Shown here: one piece after another, positions 16,434 through 24,776 of the stretch | Layout: each line of letters opens with the position of its first letter | Position numbering within the stretch: the stretch's first letter is position 1 | Source of the DNA: Arthrobacter sulfonylureivorans | Lineage (GTDB): Bacteria; Actinomycetota; Actinomycetes; Actinomycetales; Micrococcaceae | Direction: 5' to 3' | DNA: 53,759 bases | Assembly: GCA_004000035.1 (NCBI GenBank) | Contig: RJAE01000018.1 | Coordinates: 1-53,759 of the forward strand | Notes under the pieces: generated by a model | Told to the model about the DNA's origin: nothing | What the model saw: the letters and a program-made list of their open reading frames with translations, nothing else | Database searches by the model: none | Program-made: the position numbers and the translations under genes

Positions 16434-18518
16434 CTACCGCGGCTGGCAGATGGCCTGGATCTCTGCGATGCACGGCTCGTTCTGCAGCGACGTGGTGTCG
16501 CCGAGCGTGGTGCCCTCAAACAACTGGGTCAGCAGCCGGCGCATGATCTTGCCACTGCGGGTCTTCGGCACATCCGGCACAAACACCACGTCGCGCGGCT
16601 TGGCAATCGGCCCGATCTGCGTGGCCACGTGCTCCCGCAGCGCGGCAACCGCTGCGGCCTGCTCGGCCGTCAGCGCCGCGGCCGCCGCACCCTCCGCCCC
16701 GATCAGAGACTTGTCCAGCGGCACCACAAACGCGGTCGCGGCGTGCCCGGTTTTCGCGTCGTACGTCGGGCAGACGCCGGCCTCCACCACGGCCGGATGC
16801 GAGACCAGCGCGGACTCGATCTCGATCGTGGACAGCCGGTGGCCCGAGATGTTGATGACGTCGTCGGTCCGGCCCAGGATCCAGGTGTCGCCATCGGCGT
16901 CGAACCGGGCGCCGTCGCCGGCCAGGAACCAGCCCTGCGCCGCGTACTTCTCCCAGTAGGACGTGAAGTAGCGCTCCGGATTGCCCCACACGGTCCGGGC
17001 CATCGACGGCCCGGTCTTGGTGACCACAATGTTGCCCTGCTGTTCGGCACCCACCCGGGCACCGCCGTCGTCCACAATGTCCGTGGCCAGCCCCGGCAAG
17101 GCGCGGGTGGCGCAGCCGGGCTTGAAGGACGCGTCCGTCTGGCGCGGCGAGAGCACGGTGGCGCCGGTTTCGGACTGCCACCAGGTGTCCACCATGGGAA
17201 TGCCCGACGACGGGTCCCCGGCAACCAGCGAATCGCGGCCCACCTGGCTGCGCAGCCAGCGCCACGCCTCCGGGTTCACCGCCTCGCCCACGGTGCCGGC
17301 CAGCCGGATGGAGCTCAGGTTGTACTCGGCGGGAATGCCGTCCGGGAACCAGCCCATCAGCGACCGGACCAGCGTCGGCGCGGTGTAGTAGCTGGTCACG
17401 CCGTAGCGCTGGATGACCTCGAAGTGCCGGCCGGGGTGCGGGGCGTTCGGCACGCCCTCGTAGATCACCTGGCTGACACCGTTGCTCAGCGGCCCGTAGA
17501 TCTCGTAGGTGTGCGCGGTGACCCAGGCCAGGTCCGCCGTGCACCAGTGCACATCGTCCGCCCGCGCGTCCGGGTCCGGGTTGCTGAACAGGTACGAGTG
17601 GCTGAACGAGGCCTGCGTCAGGTACCCGCCGGTGGTGTGGACCAGGCCCTTGGGCTGGCCGGTGGTGCCGGAGGTGTACATGATGAACAGCGGCGTCTCG
17701 GCGTCGAACGCCTCCGCCTGGTGCACCCGCGGCTGCGACTCGACGACGTCGTGCCACCAGACGTCGCGGCCTTCCACCCAGTTGATGTCCGTGTGCCCGG
17801 TCCGGTTGATCACCAGCACGTGCTCGATCGCGTTCTCGCCGGAGACGGCCTCGTCCGCATTGGCCTTGACCGGGACGGCGGTTCCGCGGCGGTACTGGCC
17901 GTCGGTGGTGACCAGCAGCTTGGCACGGGTGTCCTCCACCCGGAACTTCAGCGCCTCCGCAGAGAAGCCGCCGAACACCAGCGAATGCACCGCGCCGATC
18001 CGTGCGCAGGCCAGCGTGATGACGATGGTCTCCACCAGCACCGGCAGGTAGATGACCACCCGATCACCCTTGCCGATGCCCAGCGCCAGCAGTGCGTTGG
18101 CGGCTTGGGAGACCAGTTCCTGCAGCTCGCGGTAGGTCACCGTGCGCCGGTCGCCGGGTTCGCCCTCGAAATGCAGGGCGACCTTGTCACCGAGCCCGGC
18201 CGCCACGTGCCGGTCGGCGCAGTTGACCGCGGCGTTCAGCCTGCCGCCGTCGAACCACTGCAGCTCCGGGCCGCGGCGCGCCTCGGTGTCCACCGGGGTG
18301 GCCGAATGCGCGGTGTGCCACGGCTCGGCCCACTCCAGCCGGCTGGCGGCGCGCTCCCAGAAGGCAATCCGCTCGGCCTCGGTCTGCGGTTCCGGCCAGG
18401 CGGTGACCTGGTCGCGGTACGGCGCCTGGCCCTCTTCAAGCACGACGGCGGTGCCTCCGGCGGTTGTCCGGCCGGCGGCGGTTTCGGCTACTTCTATGCC
18501 CATCTCTTGACTGCCCAT
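16434..18518 (-). CDS. acs: Acetyl-CoA synthetase
   Basis: A 694-residue AMP-forming ligase that converts acetate, ATP and CoA to acetyl-CoA. Signatures are YTSGTTGQPKGLVHT (phosphate loop), DTWWQSETGA, GRTDDVINISGHRLST, and the acetylatable lysine in KTRSGKIMRRLL. ATG 18518 has AGGAG ten bases upstream and lies 25 bp inside the end of the permease gene, so acs is the last gene of the ABC-transporter operon behind the SAM-I riboswitch at 21419. That setting suggests induction during SAM or methionine shortage. It could recycle the acetate released by MetY. Activation of another short acid, such as one released from an organosulfonate, is an alternative. Confidence 0.92.
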   Translation of the reverse strand: MGSQEMGIEVAETAAGRTTAGGTAVVLEEGQAPYRDQVTAWPEPQTEAERIAFWERAASRLEWAEPWHTAHSATPVDTEARRGPELQWFDGGRLNAAVNCADRHVAAGLGDKVALHFEGEPGDRRTVTYRELQELVSQAANALLALGIGKGDRVVIYLPVLVETIVITLACARIGAVHSLVFGGFSAEALKFRVEDTRAKLLVTTDGQYRRGTAVPVKANADEAVSGENAIEHVLVINRTGHTDINWVEGRDVWWHDVVESQPRVHQAEAFDAETPLFIMYTSGTTGQPKGLVHTTGGYLTQASFSHSYLFSNPDPDARADDVHWCTADLAWVTAHTYEIYGPLSNGVSQVIYEGVPNAPHPGRHFEVIQRYGVTSYYTAPTLVRSLMGWFPDGIPAEYNLSSIRLAGTVGEAVNPEAWRWLRSQVGRDSLVAGDPSSGIPMVDTWWQSETGATVLSPRQTDASFKPGCATRALPGLATDIVDDGGARVGAEQQGNIVVTKTGPSMARTVWGNPERYFTSYWEKYAAQGWFLAGDGARFDADGDTWILGRTDDVINISGHRLSTIEIESALVSHPAVVEAGVCPTYDAKTGHAATAFVVPLDKSLIGAEGAAAAALTAEQAAAVAALREHVATQIGPIAKPRDVVFVPDVPKTRSGKIMRRLLTQLFEGTTLGDTTSLQNEPCIAEIQAICQPR

Positions 18519-19417
18519 TTCTCTGCAACTCCTAGGAGCGCGTCGGTGATTTTGCCGATGATGGCCAGCAGGACGATGGCCAGCAGCAGCCGGTCGGTGC
18601 GGCCGTTGTTCTGTGAGTCCGTGAGCAGGAAGCCCAGACCCATGGAGGAGGCGATCAGTTCCGCCGCCACCAGGAACAGCCAGGCCTGGGCCAGCGCCAG
18701 CCGCAGGCCGGAGAACACGGCCGGGACCACTGCCGGCAGCTGCACGGTGGTCAGCAGCTTCACGCCCTTCAGCCCGAACGCGCGGCCGGCCTCCACCAGG
18801 TTCTTGTCCACGTGGCGCAGCGCCAGCGAGACCGTGGTGAACACCGGGAAGAATGCGCCGATCAGGATCAGCGTGACCTTGGAGTCCTCGCCGATCTTCA
18901 TCCACAGGATCAGCAGCGGCACCCACGCCAGCGACGGTACGGCACGCAGCGCGCCGATGGTGGGGGAGAGCAGCACGTCGGCAACCTTGGACAGGCCGAT
19001 CAGCGCGCCAAAGACCAGGCCCAGGGCGGCACCGAAGGCGAAACCGAGCAGCACGCGCTGGGTGGAGATGGCCACGTGCTGGGCCAGCTCTCCGCGCTGA
19101 ATCAGGTCAACCGCGGCCTCGACGACCGCCCCGGGCGCCGGCAGCTGGACGGAGCTGAACAGTCCGGCCGAGGTGCTCCACTGCCACGCAGCCAGCACGG
19201 CGGCCGGCAGCAGCAGGCCCAGCAGCAGGCGCGCCCAGCCGTTGCCGAGCACCCCGGCGGCGGAGCGACCGCTGGCCGGGCTCCGTTCCGGCGCGGGCCC
19301 GCCCTGGCGCGGCCGGTCCGCCTCTGCGGTCTTGAGGACGCCGGAGGCTTTCAGGCCTTCCTGGCTGGTGGCGTAAACGCTGTTGCCGGATGCGCCGGGG
19401 TTGCCGAGTTGCGTCAT
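18494..19417 (-). CDS. ssuC: Ssu-type ABC transporter permease
   Basis: A 307-residue inner-membrane permease with six predicted membrane spans after a 60-residue polar N-terminus. The BPD_transp_1 coupling region is visible (HVDKNLVEAGRAFGLKGVKLL). It belongs to the nitrate/sulfonate/taurine group. The ATG overlaps the stop of the substrate-binding gene by one base (TAATG), and its 3' end overlaps the acs start. With its neighbours it should import a sulfonate or related organosulfur compound; the ligand is inferred from family and SAM control. Confidence 0.85.
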   Translation of the reverse strand: MTQLGNPGASGNSVYATSQEGLKASGVLKTAEADRPRQGGPAPERSPASGRSAAGVLGNGWARLLLGLLLPAAVLAAWQWSTSAGLFSSVQLPAPGAVVEAAVDLIQRGELAQHVAISTQRVLLGFAFGAALGLVFGALIGLSKVADVLLSPTIGALRAVPSLAWVPLLILWMKIGEDSKVTLILIGAFFPVFTTVSLALRHVDKNLVEAGRAFGLKGVKLLTTVQLPAVVPAVFSGLRLALAQAWLFLVAAELIASSMGLGFLLTDSQNNGRTDRLLLAIVLLAIIGKITDALLGVAEKWAVKRWA

Positions 19418-20460
19418 TAGGATTCCTTGATGACCGACGGATCGGCCTTCTTCACCAGCGAGTCGTCCAGCAGGGTGGCCAGGGCCTCGTCGATGTCGGC
19501 CTGGCTCTTCACGTCACCGGTCTCGACGAACGCCGGGCCGACCTTCTCCAGCACGGCGCGCTGCTTCTCGCCCGGGGCCGCTTCCACGTCCAGGTTGCTG
19601 CGCTCGGTGATCACCTTGGTGGCGACCTCAAGGTCCAGGCCGGCGACGTCCGCGAGGATCTGAGCGGTTTCCTCCGGGTTTTCGGCGGCCCAGGCACGGG
19701 CCTTCTCGTAGGCGTTCACCACGGCCTGGGCGAGCTCCGGCTCTTCCTGCAGGAAGGACTCGGTGGCGTTCAGGAAGCCGTAGGTGTTGAAGTCCAAGTT
19801 CCGGTAGAACAACTCGGCGCCGTCCTGTTCGGCACCGGCCATGATCGGATCCAGGCCGGACCAGGCATCCACCGAGCCCTGCTTCAGCGCGGTCAAACCA
19901 TCGGCGTGCTGCAGATTCTCCACGGTGACGTCGTCAGCGGAGAGTCCGGCCTCTTCCAGCGACTGCAGCAGGAAGAAGTAGGGGTCGGTGCCCTTGGTGG
20001 CGGCCACGGACTTGCCCTTGAGGTCCTCCACGGAGTCGATGCCGGAGTCGGGCAGCGTGACCAGTGCAGCCCATTCCGGCTGCGAGTAGAGGCTGATGGT
20101 CTTGATCGGCGAACCGTTGGCGCGGGCCAACAGCGCGGCGGAACCCGCGGTGGATCCGACGTCGACGGCGCCGGAGCGCAGCGCCTCGTTGGCCTTGTTG
20201 GAACCGGCCGACTGCAGCCAGTTCACCTCGACGCCGTCGTCGGCCAAGGTGGCCTCCAGCCAGCCCTTCTCCTTGATGATCAGGCTCAGCGGGTTGTAGG
20301 TGGCGAAGTCGATGTTGAGCACACCGTCGCCGGTGCCCTCGGCCGCGGTGGCTTCGGAATCTTCGCCGGCCACGCAGCCGGTCAGGGCCAGCGAAGCGGT
20401 GGCGGCGACGGCGGCCGCGCCCAGGATCGAACGGCGGGAGAAGCGGCGGGCAATAGACAT
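19417..20460 (-). CDS. ssuA: Ssu-type substrate-binding lipoprotein
   Basis: A 347-residue extracellular binding protein. The N-terminus has a twin-arginine-like stretch (RRFSRRSILG) followed by a lipobox LTGC, so it is probably a Tat-exported lipoprotein. The NMT1/SsuA-like domain is recognised from ATYNPLSLIIKEKGWLE, SGAVDVGSTAGSAALLAR and AWSGLDPIMAG. The ATG at 20460 has GAAGGGA upstream. It lies 103 bp after the ATPase gene in the same operon. Taurine, alkanesulfonates or another sulfur compound are candidate ligands. Confidence 0.85.
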   Translation of the reverse strand: MSIARRFSRRSILGAAAVAATASLALTGCVAGEDSEATAAEGTGDGVLNIDFATYNPLSLIIKEKGWLEATLADDGVEVNWLQSAGSNKANEALRSGAVDVGSTAGSAALLARANGSPIKTISLYSQPEWAALVTLPDSGIDSVEDLKGKSVAATKGTDPYFFLLQSLEEAGLSADDVTVENLQHADGLTALKQGSVDAWSGLDPIMAGAEQDGAELFYRNLDFNTYGFLNATESFLQEEPELAQAVVNAYEKARAWAAENPEETAQILADVAGLDLEVATKVITERSNLDVEAAPGEKQRAVLEKVGPAFVETGDVKSQADIDEALATLLDDSLVKKADPSVIKES

Positions 20461-20563
20461 GGAGGTCCCTTCGAACGGTGCGCGGAACAGGAGAAGTTCC
20501 GCGGTCACGGGTGGATTTGGGCACGGGCGGCCCGGGAAACGCTTGAGGGTGGAGAGGGCGGCC

Positions 20564-21409
20564 CTAATGGCCGTCGACGCCGAGGCTTTCGAGCAGTGAG
20601 CGGCGCATTCGGGCCAGCTCCACCGAACCGCGGTCGCGCGGTCGGCTGCCGGGAACGTCAACGGTGCGCACAATCGTGGCGCCGTCGTTTTCGCGGCCTT
20701 CTTCCTTGCCCAGCAGGATGATCCGGTCCGCCAGTTGCAGGGCTTCGTCCACATCGTGGGTCACCAGCAGCACGGTGGTGGGTTCGGCCGCGTGGATGTC
20801 CAGCAGTAGATCCTGCATCTTGATCCGGGTCAGCGCGTCCAGCGCGCCGAACGGTTCGTCCAGCAGGAGTACCCCCGGGTTGCGGGCCAGGGCGCGGGCC
20901 AGCGAGGCTCGCTGCGCCATGCCGCCGGAAACTTCGCGCGGACGGTGCTTGGCGAAGGTGTCCAGGCCCACCAGTTCCAGCAGCCGGGCGACCTTGGACT
21001 TGCCCTGCTTCGCGCTGGAAGACTTGGGCAGGCCGATGGCCACATTGGCCTGCAGGGTGTGCCATGGCAGCAGCCGCGGTTCCTGGAACGCGACGGCGCA
21101 GCGGGAATCGATGCCCTGGACCGGGGTGCCGTCGATGTCCACGCTGCCGCCGCTGGGCGCGTCGAGGCCTGCGGTGGCGCGCAGCAGGGTGGACTTGCCG
21201 CAGCCGGACGGGCCCAGGATGGCCAGCACTTCGCCGGGGCGGACGTCGAAGTTCACGTCACGAAGCACGGTGTGGGCGTTCTCGCCGGTGCCGAAGGTGC
21301 GGTTCAGGCCGCGGAAGGAAACCGCAAGGGCCGAGCCGGAACCGGAGGCTGCCGAGGGTGCAGCGGAAGCGGGAGTCGCGTGGCGGGACGACGACAGTAC
21401 TGCAGTCAT
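20564..21409 (-). CDS. ssuB: Ssu-type ABC transporter ATPase
   Basis: A 281-residue ABC ATPase: Walker A GPSGCGKST, signature SGGMAQRASLARAL, Walker B VLLLDEPFGALD and switch His in THDVDEA. It is the first gene of the operon ssuB-ssuA-ssuC-acs. The ribosome binding site GGAG (21417-21420) overlaps the closing strand of the SAM-I riboswitch P1 helix, which points to translational repression by SAM. The first 25 residues are a Ser/Ala-rich extension. Confidence 0.88.
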   Translation of the reverse strand: MTAVLSSSRHATPASAAPSAASGSGSALAVSFRGLNRTFGTGENAHTVLRDVNFDVRPGEVLAILGPSGCGKSTLLRATAGLDAPSGGSVDIDGTPVQGIDSRCAVAFQEPRLLPWHTLQANVAIGLPKSSSAKQGKSKVARLLELVGLDTFAKHRPREVSGGMAQRASLARALARNPGVLLLDEPFGALDALTRIKMQDLLLDIHAAEPTTVLLVTHDVDEALQLADRIILLGKEEGRENDGATIVRTVDVPGSRPRDRGSVELARMRRSLLESLGVDGH

Positions 21410-21418
21410 GGGATCACT

Positions 21419-21583
21419 CCATCGATCCTGGCAGTAGCACCCTACGGTTCAAGCCGTGCGTCCGGCTTCCGCCGGCCGTACCCGTGGCTTGTCACCTCGT
21501 TATCACCGGCAGTCTGGGATGGCTTCCGGTGACCAGGGTTGCTGCGGCGTCGTCGATCCAGGTCTCTCGGCCGCTCGGGATGG
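21419..21583 (-). ncRNA. SAM-I riboswitch of the ssu-acs operon, enlarged arm
   Basis: Minus-strand P1 strand CCATC, GAGCGGCCGAGAGACCTGG, GACGCCGCAGCAACC, GGTGCTACTGCCAG and GATGG form the S-box core. Between GCAACC and GGTGCTAC there are about 90 bases where the other two SAM-I copies here have about 15 to 20. The insert contains CACCGG/CCGGTG and ACGG/CCGT pairings. The P1 closing strand runs into the GGAG ribosome binding site seven bases before the ssuB ATG. Confidence 0.88.
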
Positions 21584-21734
21584 TCAAGACTAACTAAACG
21601 GCACTCCCGGCATCCACGGCAAACGGCCCGTAATATAGCGGCGTAACAAACCGCGGCACAAAGATCGGCCCACGCCGGTTGCCGGAGCGCGCAAATCCGT
21701 AGACGCTGGTCTGTGCCGATGGCAGGATGGCCGC

Positions 21735-22103
21735 ATGAAAATCAACCGTCACATCATCGTGTTCGACGCCGCCGATCTGGACGCGGAGAGCAGCTTCTGG
21801 GCAGGCCTGCTGGACGGGACGGTCAAGGCCGAGGACGACTGGCATACCGTTTCCGTGGGCGGTGAGCCGCGGCTGGCGTTCCAGTTGGCGCCCGACCACA
21901 CTCCGCCGGAATGGCCCGATGGCGCGCCGCAGCAGATTCATCTGGACCTCTACATCGATGACTTGGCCGAGGCCCATGAGCTGGCAACATCGCTCGGGGC
22001 CAAGCTGCTGAAACCTGCCGACGACGCCGCGGCCGACTCGGGATTCCAGGTCTATGCGGACCCCGCCGGCCACCCGTTCTGCTTCTGCTGGGGCGCCGGT
22101 TGA
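21735..22103 (+). CDS. VOC (glyoxalase/bleomycin-resistance fold) protein
   Basis: A 122-residue single-module VOC-superfamily protein. It has the two beta-alpha-beta-beta-beta units (starting KINRHIIVFDAADLDAESSFW and IHLDLYIDDLAEAHELATSL) and the usual ending with YADPAGHPFCFCW. These proteins bind a metal or small ligand; no specific activity can be assigned. A weak -10 box CAGGAT lies six bases before the ATG. It lies between the divergent ssu operon and a CoA-binding gene. Confidence 0.85.
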   Translation: MKINRHIIVFDAADLDAESSFWAGLLDGTVKAEDDWHTVSVGGEPRLAFQLAPDHTPPEWPDGAPQQIHLDLYIDDLAEAHELATSLGAKLLKPADDAAADSGFQVYADPAGHPFCFCWGAG

Positions 22104-22247
22104 CCACACGCGCTGAGCTCATCACCGGGATGGGGAGCGCGGCAGATAACGCCTTTAAACCGCCGTTAGGACGTTAGCTCATTCCTCGTTTCTGGCAGCT
22201 GGCTGGGGGAGCCGCGGGCGAAGGTACCGGTAGCGGGAACTCATGGG

Positions 22248-22253
22248 TAGGGT
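22248..22253 (+). promoter_or_regulatory. -10 box TAGGGT of a leaderless promoter
   Basis: TAGGGT is followed by six bases and then the ATG at 22260. No ribosome binding site is present. Confidence 0.6.
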
Positions 22254-22259
22254 GGCGCC

Positions 22260-22676
22260 ATGGCACACCAGAATGATCCCGAAGTCGTCAGTCGGCTGCT
22301 GAGCACGCCCGGCCGCTGGGCCGTCGTCGGCCTGTCCACGAACCCGCACCGGGTCGCCATGCGCATCTCCCGTTACCTGATGGACCAGCTGGACATGGAG
22401 GTGGTCCCGGTCAACCTGCAGGGCGACGACGTCCACGGCCTGACCGGCTACCGGAAGCTTGCGGACATTCCGGGCCAGATCGACGTGGTGGATTGCTTCG
22501 TCAACTCCCAGAAGGTCGGCCCGGTGGTGGACCAGGCCATTGAGGTGGGCGCGAAGGCGGTCTGGCTTCAGCTGGGCGTCGTCGACGAAGCCGCCGCGGA
22601 ACGGGCCAAGGCCGCCGGACTCGACGTCGTGATGGACACCTGCCCGGCCATCGAAGCCCCGCGCTTCGGCCTCTAA
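22260..22676 (+). CDS. CoA-binding domain protein (second copy)
   Basis: A 138-residue YccU-like CoA_binding protein. WAVVGLSTNPHRVAMRISRY is the nucleotide-binding turn, and KAVWLQLGVVDEAAAERAKA and VVMDTCPAIEAPRFGL match the end of the fold, including the Cys of the MD-C-P motif. It is a diverged paralogue of the gene coupled to metY at 8818-9315. It has its own leaderless promoter and terminator, so it is monocistronic. The function is unknown; its place between SAM-controlled operons suggests, but does not show, a link to sulfur metabolism. Confidence 0.87.
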   Translation: MAHQNDPEVVSRLLSTPGRWAVVGLSTNPHRVAMRISRYLMDQLDMEVVPVNLQGDDVHGLTGYRKLADIPGQIDVVDCFVNSQKVGPVVDQAIEVGAKAVWLQLGVVDEAAAERAKAAGLDVVMDTCPAIEAPRFGL

Positions 22677-22781
22677 GCCGCACTGCAGCGTACGCATCAG
22701 GCGGATCGGCAGGCCAGGGCGACCGTGTCAGATCACCGCGGTTTTCGCACACGCCGAACGGAGATGCCGCCGTGCAAGAGG

Positions 22782-22812
22782 AAAGCCCGCCGATGGGGGA
22801 CCGGCGGGCTTT
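22782..22812 (+). terminator. Intrinsic terminator
   Basis: An 11-bp stem (22782-22792 with 22802-22812) ends in TTTCAATT and closes the CoA-binding gene. Confidence 0.85.
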
Positions 22813-23167
22813 CAATTGTCGATACTAGGCGAACAGTTTTCAGCCATCGAATGGAGGAACTGGTCCTCATGCTTTGAACTCCCAGGCTCTCGGGTCCGGA
22901 GCCCCGGGAGGTGAAAGGCGCGGGGCTCGCGTGGCGGTTATCCGCTAGTCCAGCCGATCTTCCCTCTTGCCCAGGTTGCAGCCTGGTCAGGCAACCTGGA
23001 GCGAACTGCCTCCGCTAACAACCGGTAAGTTCTTCTGACCTGGTCGGAACCGATCGAGGCCGGCGCAGCGACGTCGTCATTTTGAGGCGCCGTAACATTC
23101 GGCAGCGGAACGACATGGCCCGTCACATGCTTCACAGCGCCGGAGCGGGCCCGGCAGACTTTCCCCC
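22813..23167. other. Intergenic region ahead of the SAM-IV leader
   Basis: It holds a hairpin CCAGGTTGC/GCAACCTGG (22971-22979 with 22991-22999), a possible small minus-strand frame (22938-23135), and at its right end a weak promoter candidate TTCACA (23131) with CAGACT (23155) for the SAM-IV transcript. No RNA gene was recognised. Confidence 0.4.
22938..23135 (-). CDS. Possible small protein, unrecognised
   Basis: A 65-codon frame from GTG 23135. The second half (DQVRRTYRLLAEAVRSRLPD) would be a charged amphipathic helix. It has no clear ribosome binding site and no family I know. Its third codon positions are less GC-rich than those of the neighbours. It may be chance. Confidence 0.22.
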   Translation of the reverse strand: MKHVTGHVVPLPNVTAPQNDDVAAPASIGSDQVRRTYRLLAEAVRSRLPDQAATWARGKIGWTSG

Positions 23168-23285
23168 AAGATCAAGAGTCCCAACGACAAGCTCTGGCTG
23201 GTTGGGCGGCAACCCTCTTCCGTAGTGGGGTGCCCCAGATGAGGATCCGGCCGCGCACAGATCGGTGCCCGGCAAGTACGGCCCC
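23168..23285 (+). ncRNA. SAM-IV riboswitch of the sulfur monooxygenase operon
   Basis: The order GATCAAGAG, CCCAACGACAAGCTCTGGC, GGTTGGGCGGCAACCCTC, GGGGTGCCCC and GATGAGGATCC, followed by a downstream arm with GGCAAG, matches the actinobacterial SAM-IV pattern. The SAM-I copies nearby lack the CGACAAGC segment and the GGCAAG arm. P1 pairs around GATC 23170-23173 with GATC 23244-23247. The next gene starts at 23361. High SAM should reduce expression of the flavin monooxygenases and permease. Confidence 0.85.
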
Positions 23286-23360
23286 CGCCAGGCTGCGTCG
23301 TCGACCGTAATGGTTGCTGCGCGCCGCTGGCAGGCGGGAGCCCCAGCCCGAGGAGGCGCC

Positions 23361-24599
23361 ATGACCGCCGTCGTCATTGAAGAAAACCAGCAGACCCGCC
23401 GTTCGCCCTGGACCGGACACGCCAGCCGCGAAGAACTCGCGCACTGGCAGCAGATCGCCGAAGGCGTGGCCGCCGTGCTGAGCGCGGACGTGCTGGAGCG
23501 GGACCGCCGGAACGCGGACCCGCAGGCCGAAGTGGAGCTGCTGCGCAGTTCCGGCCTGTTCAACCTGATCATCCCCACCGAGTGGGGCGGCGGGGGCGGC
23601 CACTGGGAAAGCGCGCTGCACGCCGTGCGCATTCTGGCCTGCACCGATGCGTCGATCGCGCAGATCCTGGCCTACCACTACGCCAACCTCGGCGCCGTGG
23701 TGTTCTACGGCGACGCGCAGGTCCAGGAACGCCTGCTCCGCCGCTCGGCCCAAGGCCGCTGGTCCTGGGGCGACTCGGTCAACCCGGTGGACCCGAATCT
23801 GGAACTGGTCCCCGCCGGCGGTGGCTACCGGCTGGACGGCGTCAAGCACTTCTCCACCGGAGCGTCGGTGGGCGACGCGATCCTGGTTAACGCCGCGATC
23901 ACGGCCGGACCCGACCAAGGAAAGTTCCTGGCTCTGGCGCTGGAACATGACCGCGCCGGGATCTCCTTCCTCGGCGACTGGGACGCGCTGGGCCAGCGCC
24001 TCTCCGCGAGCGGCTCCGTGAAGTACGACGGCGTGCTCGTCACCTCCACTGACATCATCGGCGAGGTGGGGGAGGAGCCCTTTTCCAGCCTGGTGACGCC
24101 GTACATCCAGCTGGCGTTCGGCAACCTCTATCTGGGCATCGCCCAGGGAGCGCTGGAACGCGGGCGCCAGATCACCTTGGCGCGGAAGAACTCCTGGTTC
24201 CTCAGCAGCGCTGAAACCTACGCCCAGGATCCGCTGACCCAGCGGGTCTACGGGGAACTGGCGTCCCGCGTGGCAGCAGTGGAGGCCTTGGCGGACCGGA
24301 CGAACGAGCGGTTCGACGCCGCCATCGCGGCCGGTGCGGAACTGACGGCCGAAGCGCGCGCTGACATCGAGATCGAGATCGCCCGGCTCAAGGTCGTCTC
24401 CACCGAGGTGGGCGTGGACGTGGCCAACCGAATTTTCGAAGTGACCGGTTCCTCCTCCGCGAAAACCGAGGTGGGGCTGGACATCTTCTGGCGCAATGTC
24501 CGCACGCACACGCTGCACGACCCGGTGGATTACAAGAAGGTGGAGGTCGGCGCCAACTTCCTGCTGGGCGAAGTCCAGCCGATCTCGCTCTACACCTGA
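23361..24599 (+). CDS. DszC/SfnB-like flavin-dependent monooxygenase
   Basis: A 412-residue member of the acyl-CoA dehydrogenase fold, in the branch that includes DszC and SfnB, which oxygenate sulfur compounds with reduced flavin. N-terminal helical, central beta and C-terminal helical domains are seen (LFNLIIPTEWGGGGGHWESA; WSWGDSVNP; SGSVKYDGVLV). The end WRNVRTHTLHDPVDYKKVEVG contains the His-rich stretch typical of this branch in place of the acyl-CoA dehydrogenase base. AGGAGG lies five bases before ATG 23361. It is first in a SAM-IV-controlled run with a second monooxygenase and a permease. The substrate is unknown. Confidence 0.82.
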   Translation: MTAVVIEENQQTRRSPWTGHASREELAHWQQIAEGVAAVLSADVLERDRRNADPQAEVELLRSSGLFNLIIPTEWGGGGGHWESALHAVRILACTDASIAQILAYHYANLGAVVFYGDAQVQERLLRRSAQGRWSWGDSVNPVDPNLELVPAGGGYRLDGVKHFSTGASVGDAILVNAAITAGPDQGKFLALALEHDRAGISFLGDWDALGQRLSASGSVKYDGVLVTSTDIIGEVGEEPFSSLVTPYIQLAFGNLYLGIAQGALERGRQITLARKNSWFLSSAETYAQDPLTQRVYGELASRVAAVEALADRTNERFDAAIAAGAELTAEARADIEIEIARLKVVSTEVGVDVANRIFEVTGSSSAKTEVGLDIFWRNVRTHTLHDPVDYKKVEVGANFLLGEVQPISLYT

Positions 24600-24602
24600 T
24601 CC

Positions 24603-24660
24603 GCGCAGGGGCCGTCCGCGCAGCGCCTCGTCCCGCGCAGCGCCCCGTCCGTGCAGGGCC
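24603..24660 (+). repeat. Short degenerate repeats GCGCAG
   Basis: Four copies of GCGCAG or GTGCAG spaced 15-17 bp follow directly after the stop codon, each in a similar CCGTCC context. They are too short to assign a role. Confidence 0.4.
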
Positions 24661-24776
24661 CCATCGCGCAAAACGCATCGCGAAAAAACTTCTCCGTGCA
24701 GAGTCCGATCTGCGCGGCATCCCCACCCGTCCCGACCTCGACCGTGCACGGCCGAGAGACTCCAGGAGCACCAACC

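Noticed and set aside
16263-19100. A 945-codon open frame on the plus strand opposite acs and the permease
   Set aside because: It is the antisense shadow of highly GC-biased genes; its translation is rich in Arg, Gly, His and Val with no domain, and acs is unmistakable on the other strand.
22813-23000. tRNA or small RNA in the gap after the second CoA-binding gene
   Set aside because: A 9-bp hairpin is present, but no cloverleaf arms, T-loop sequence or T-run follow it.
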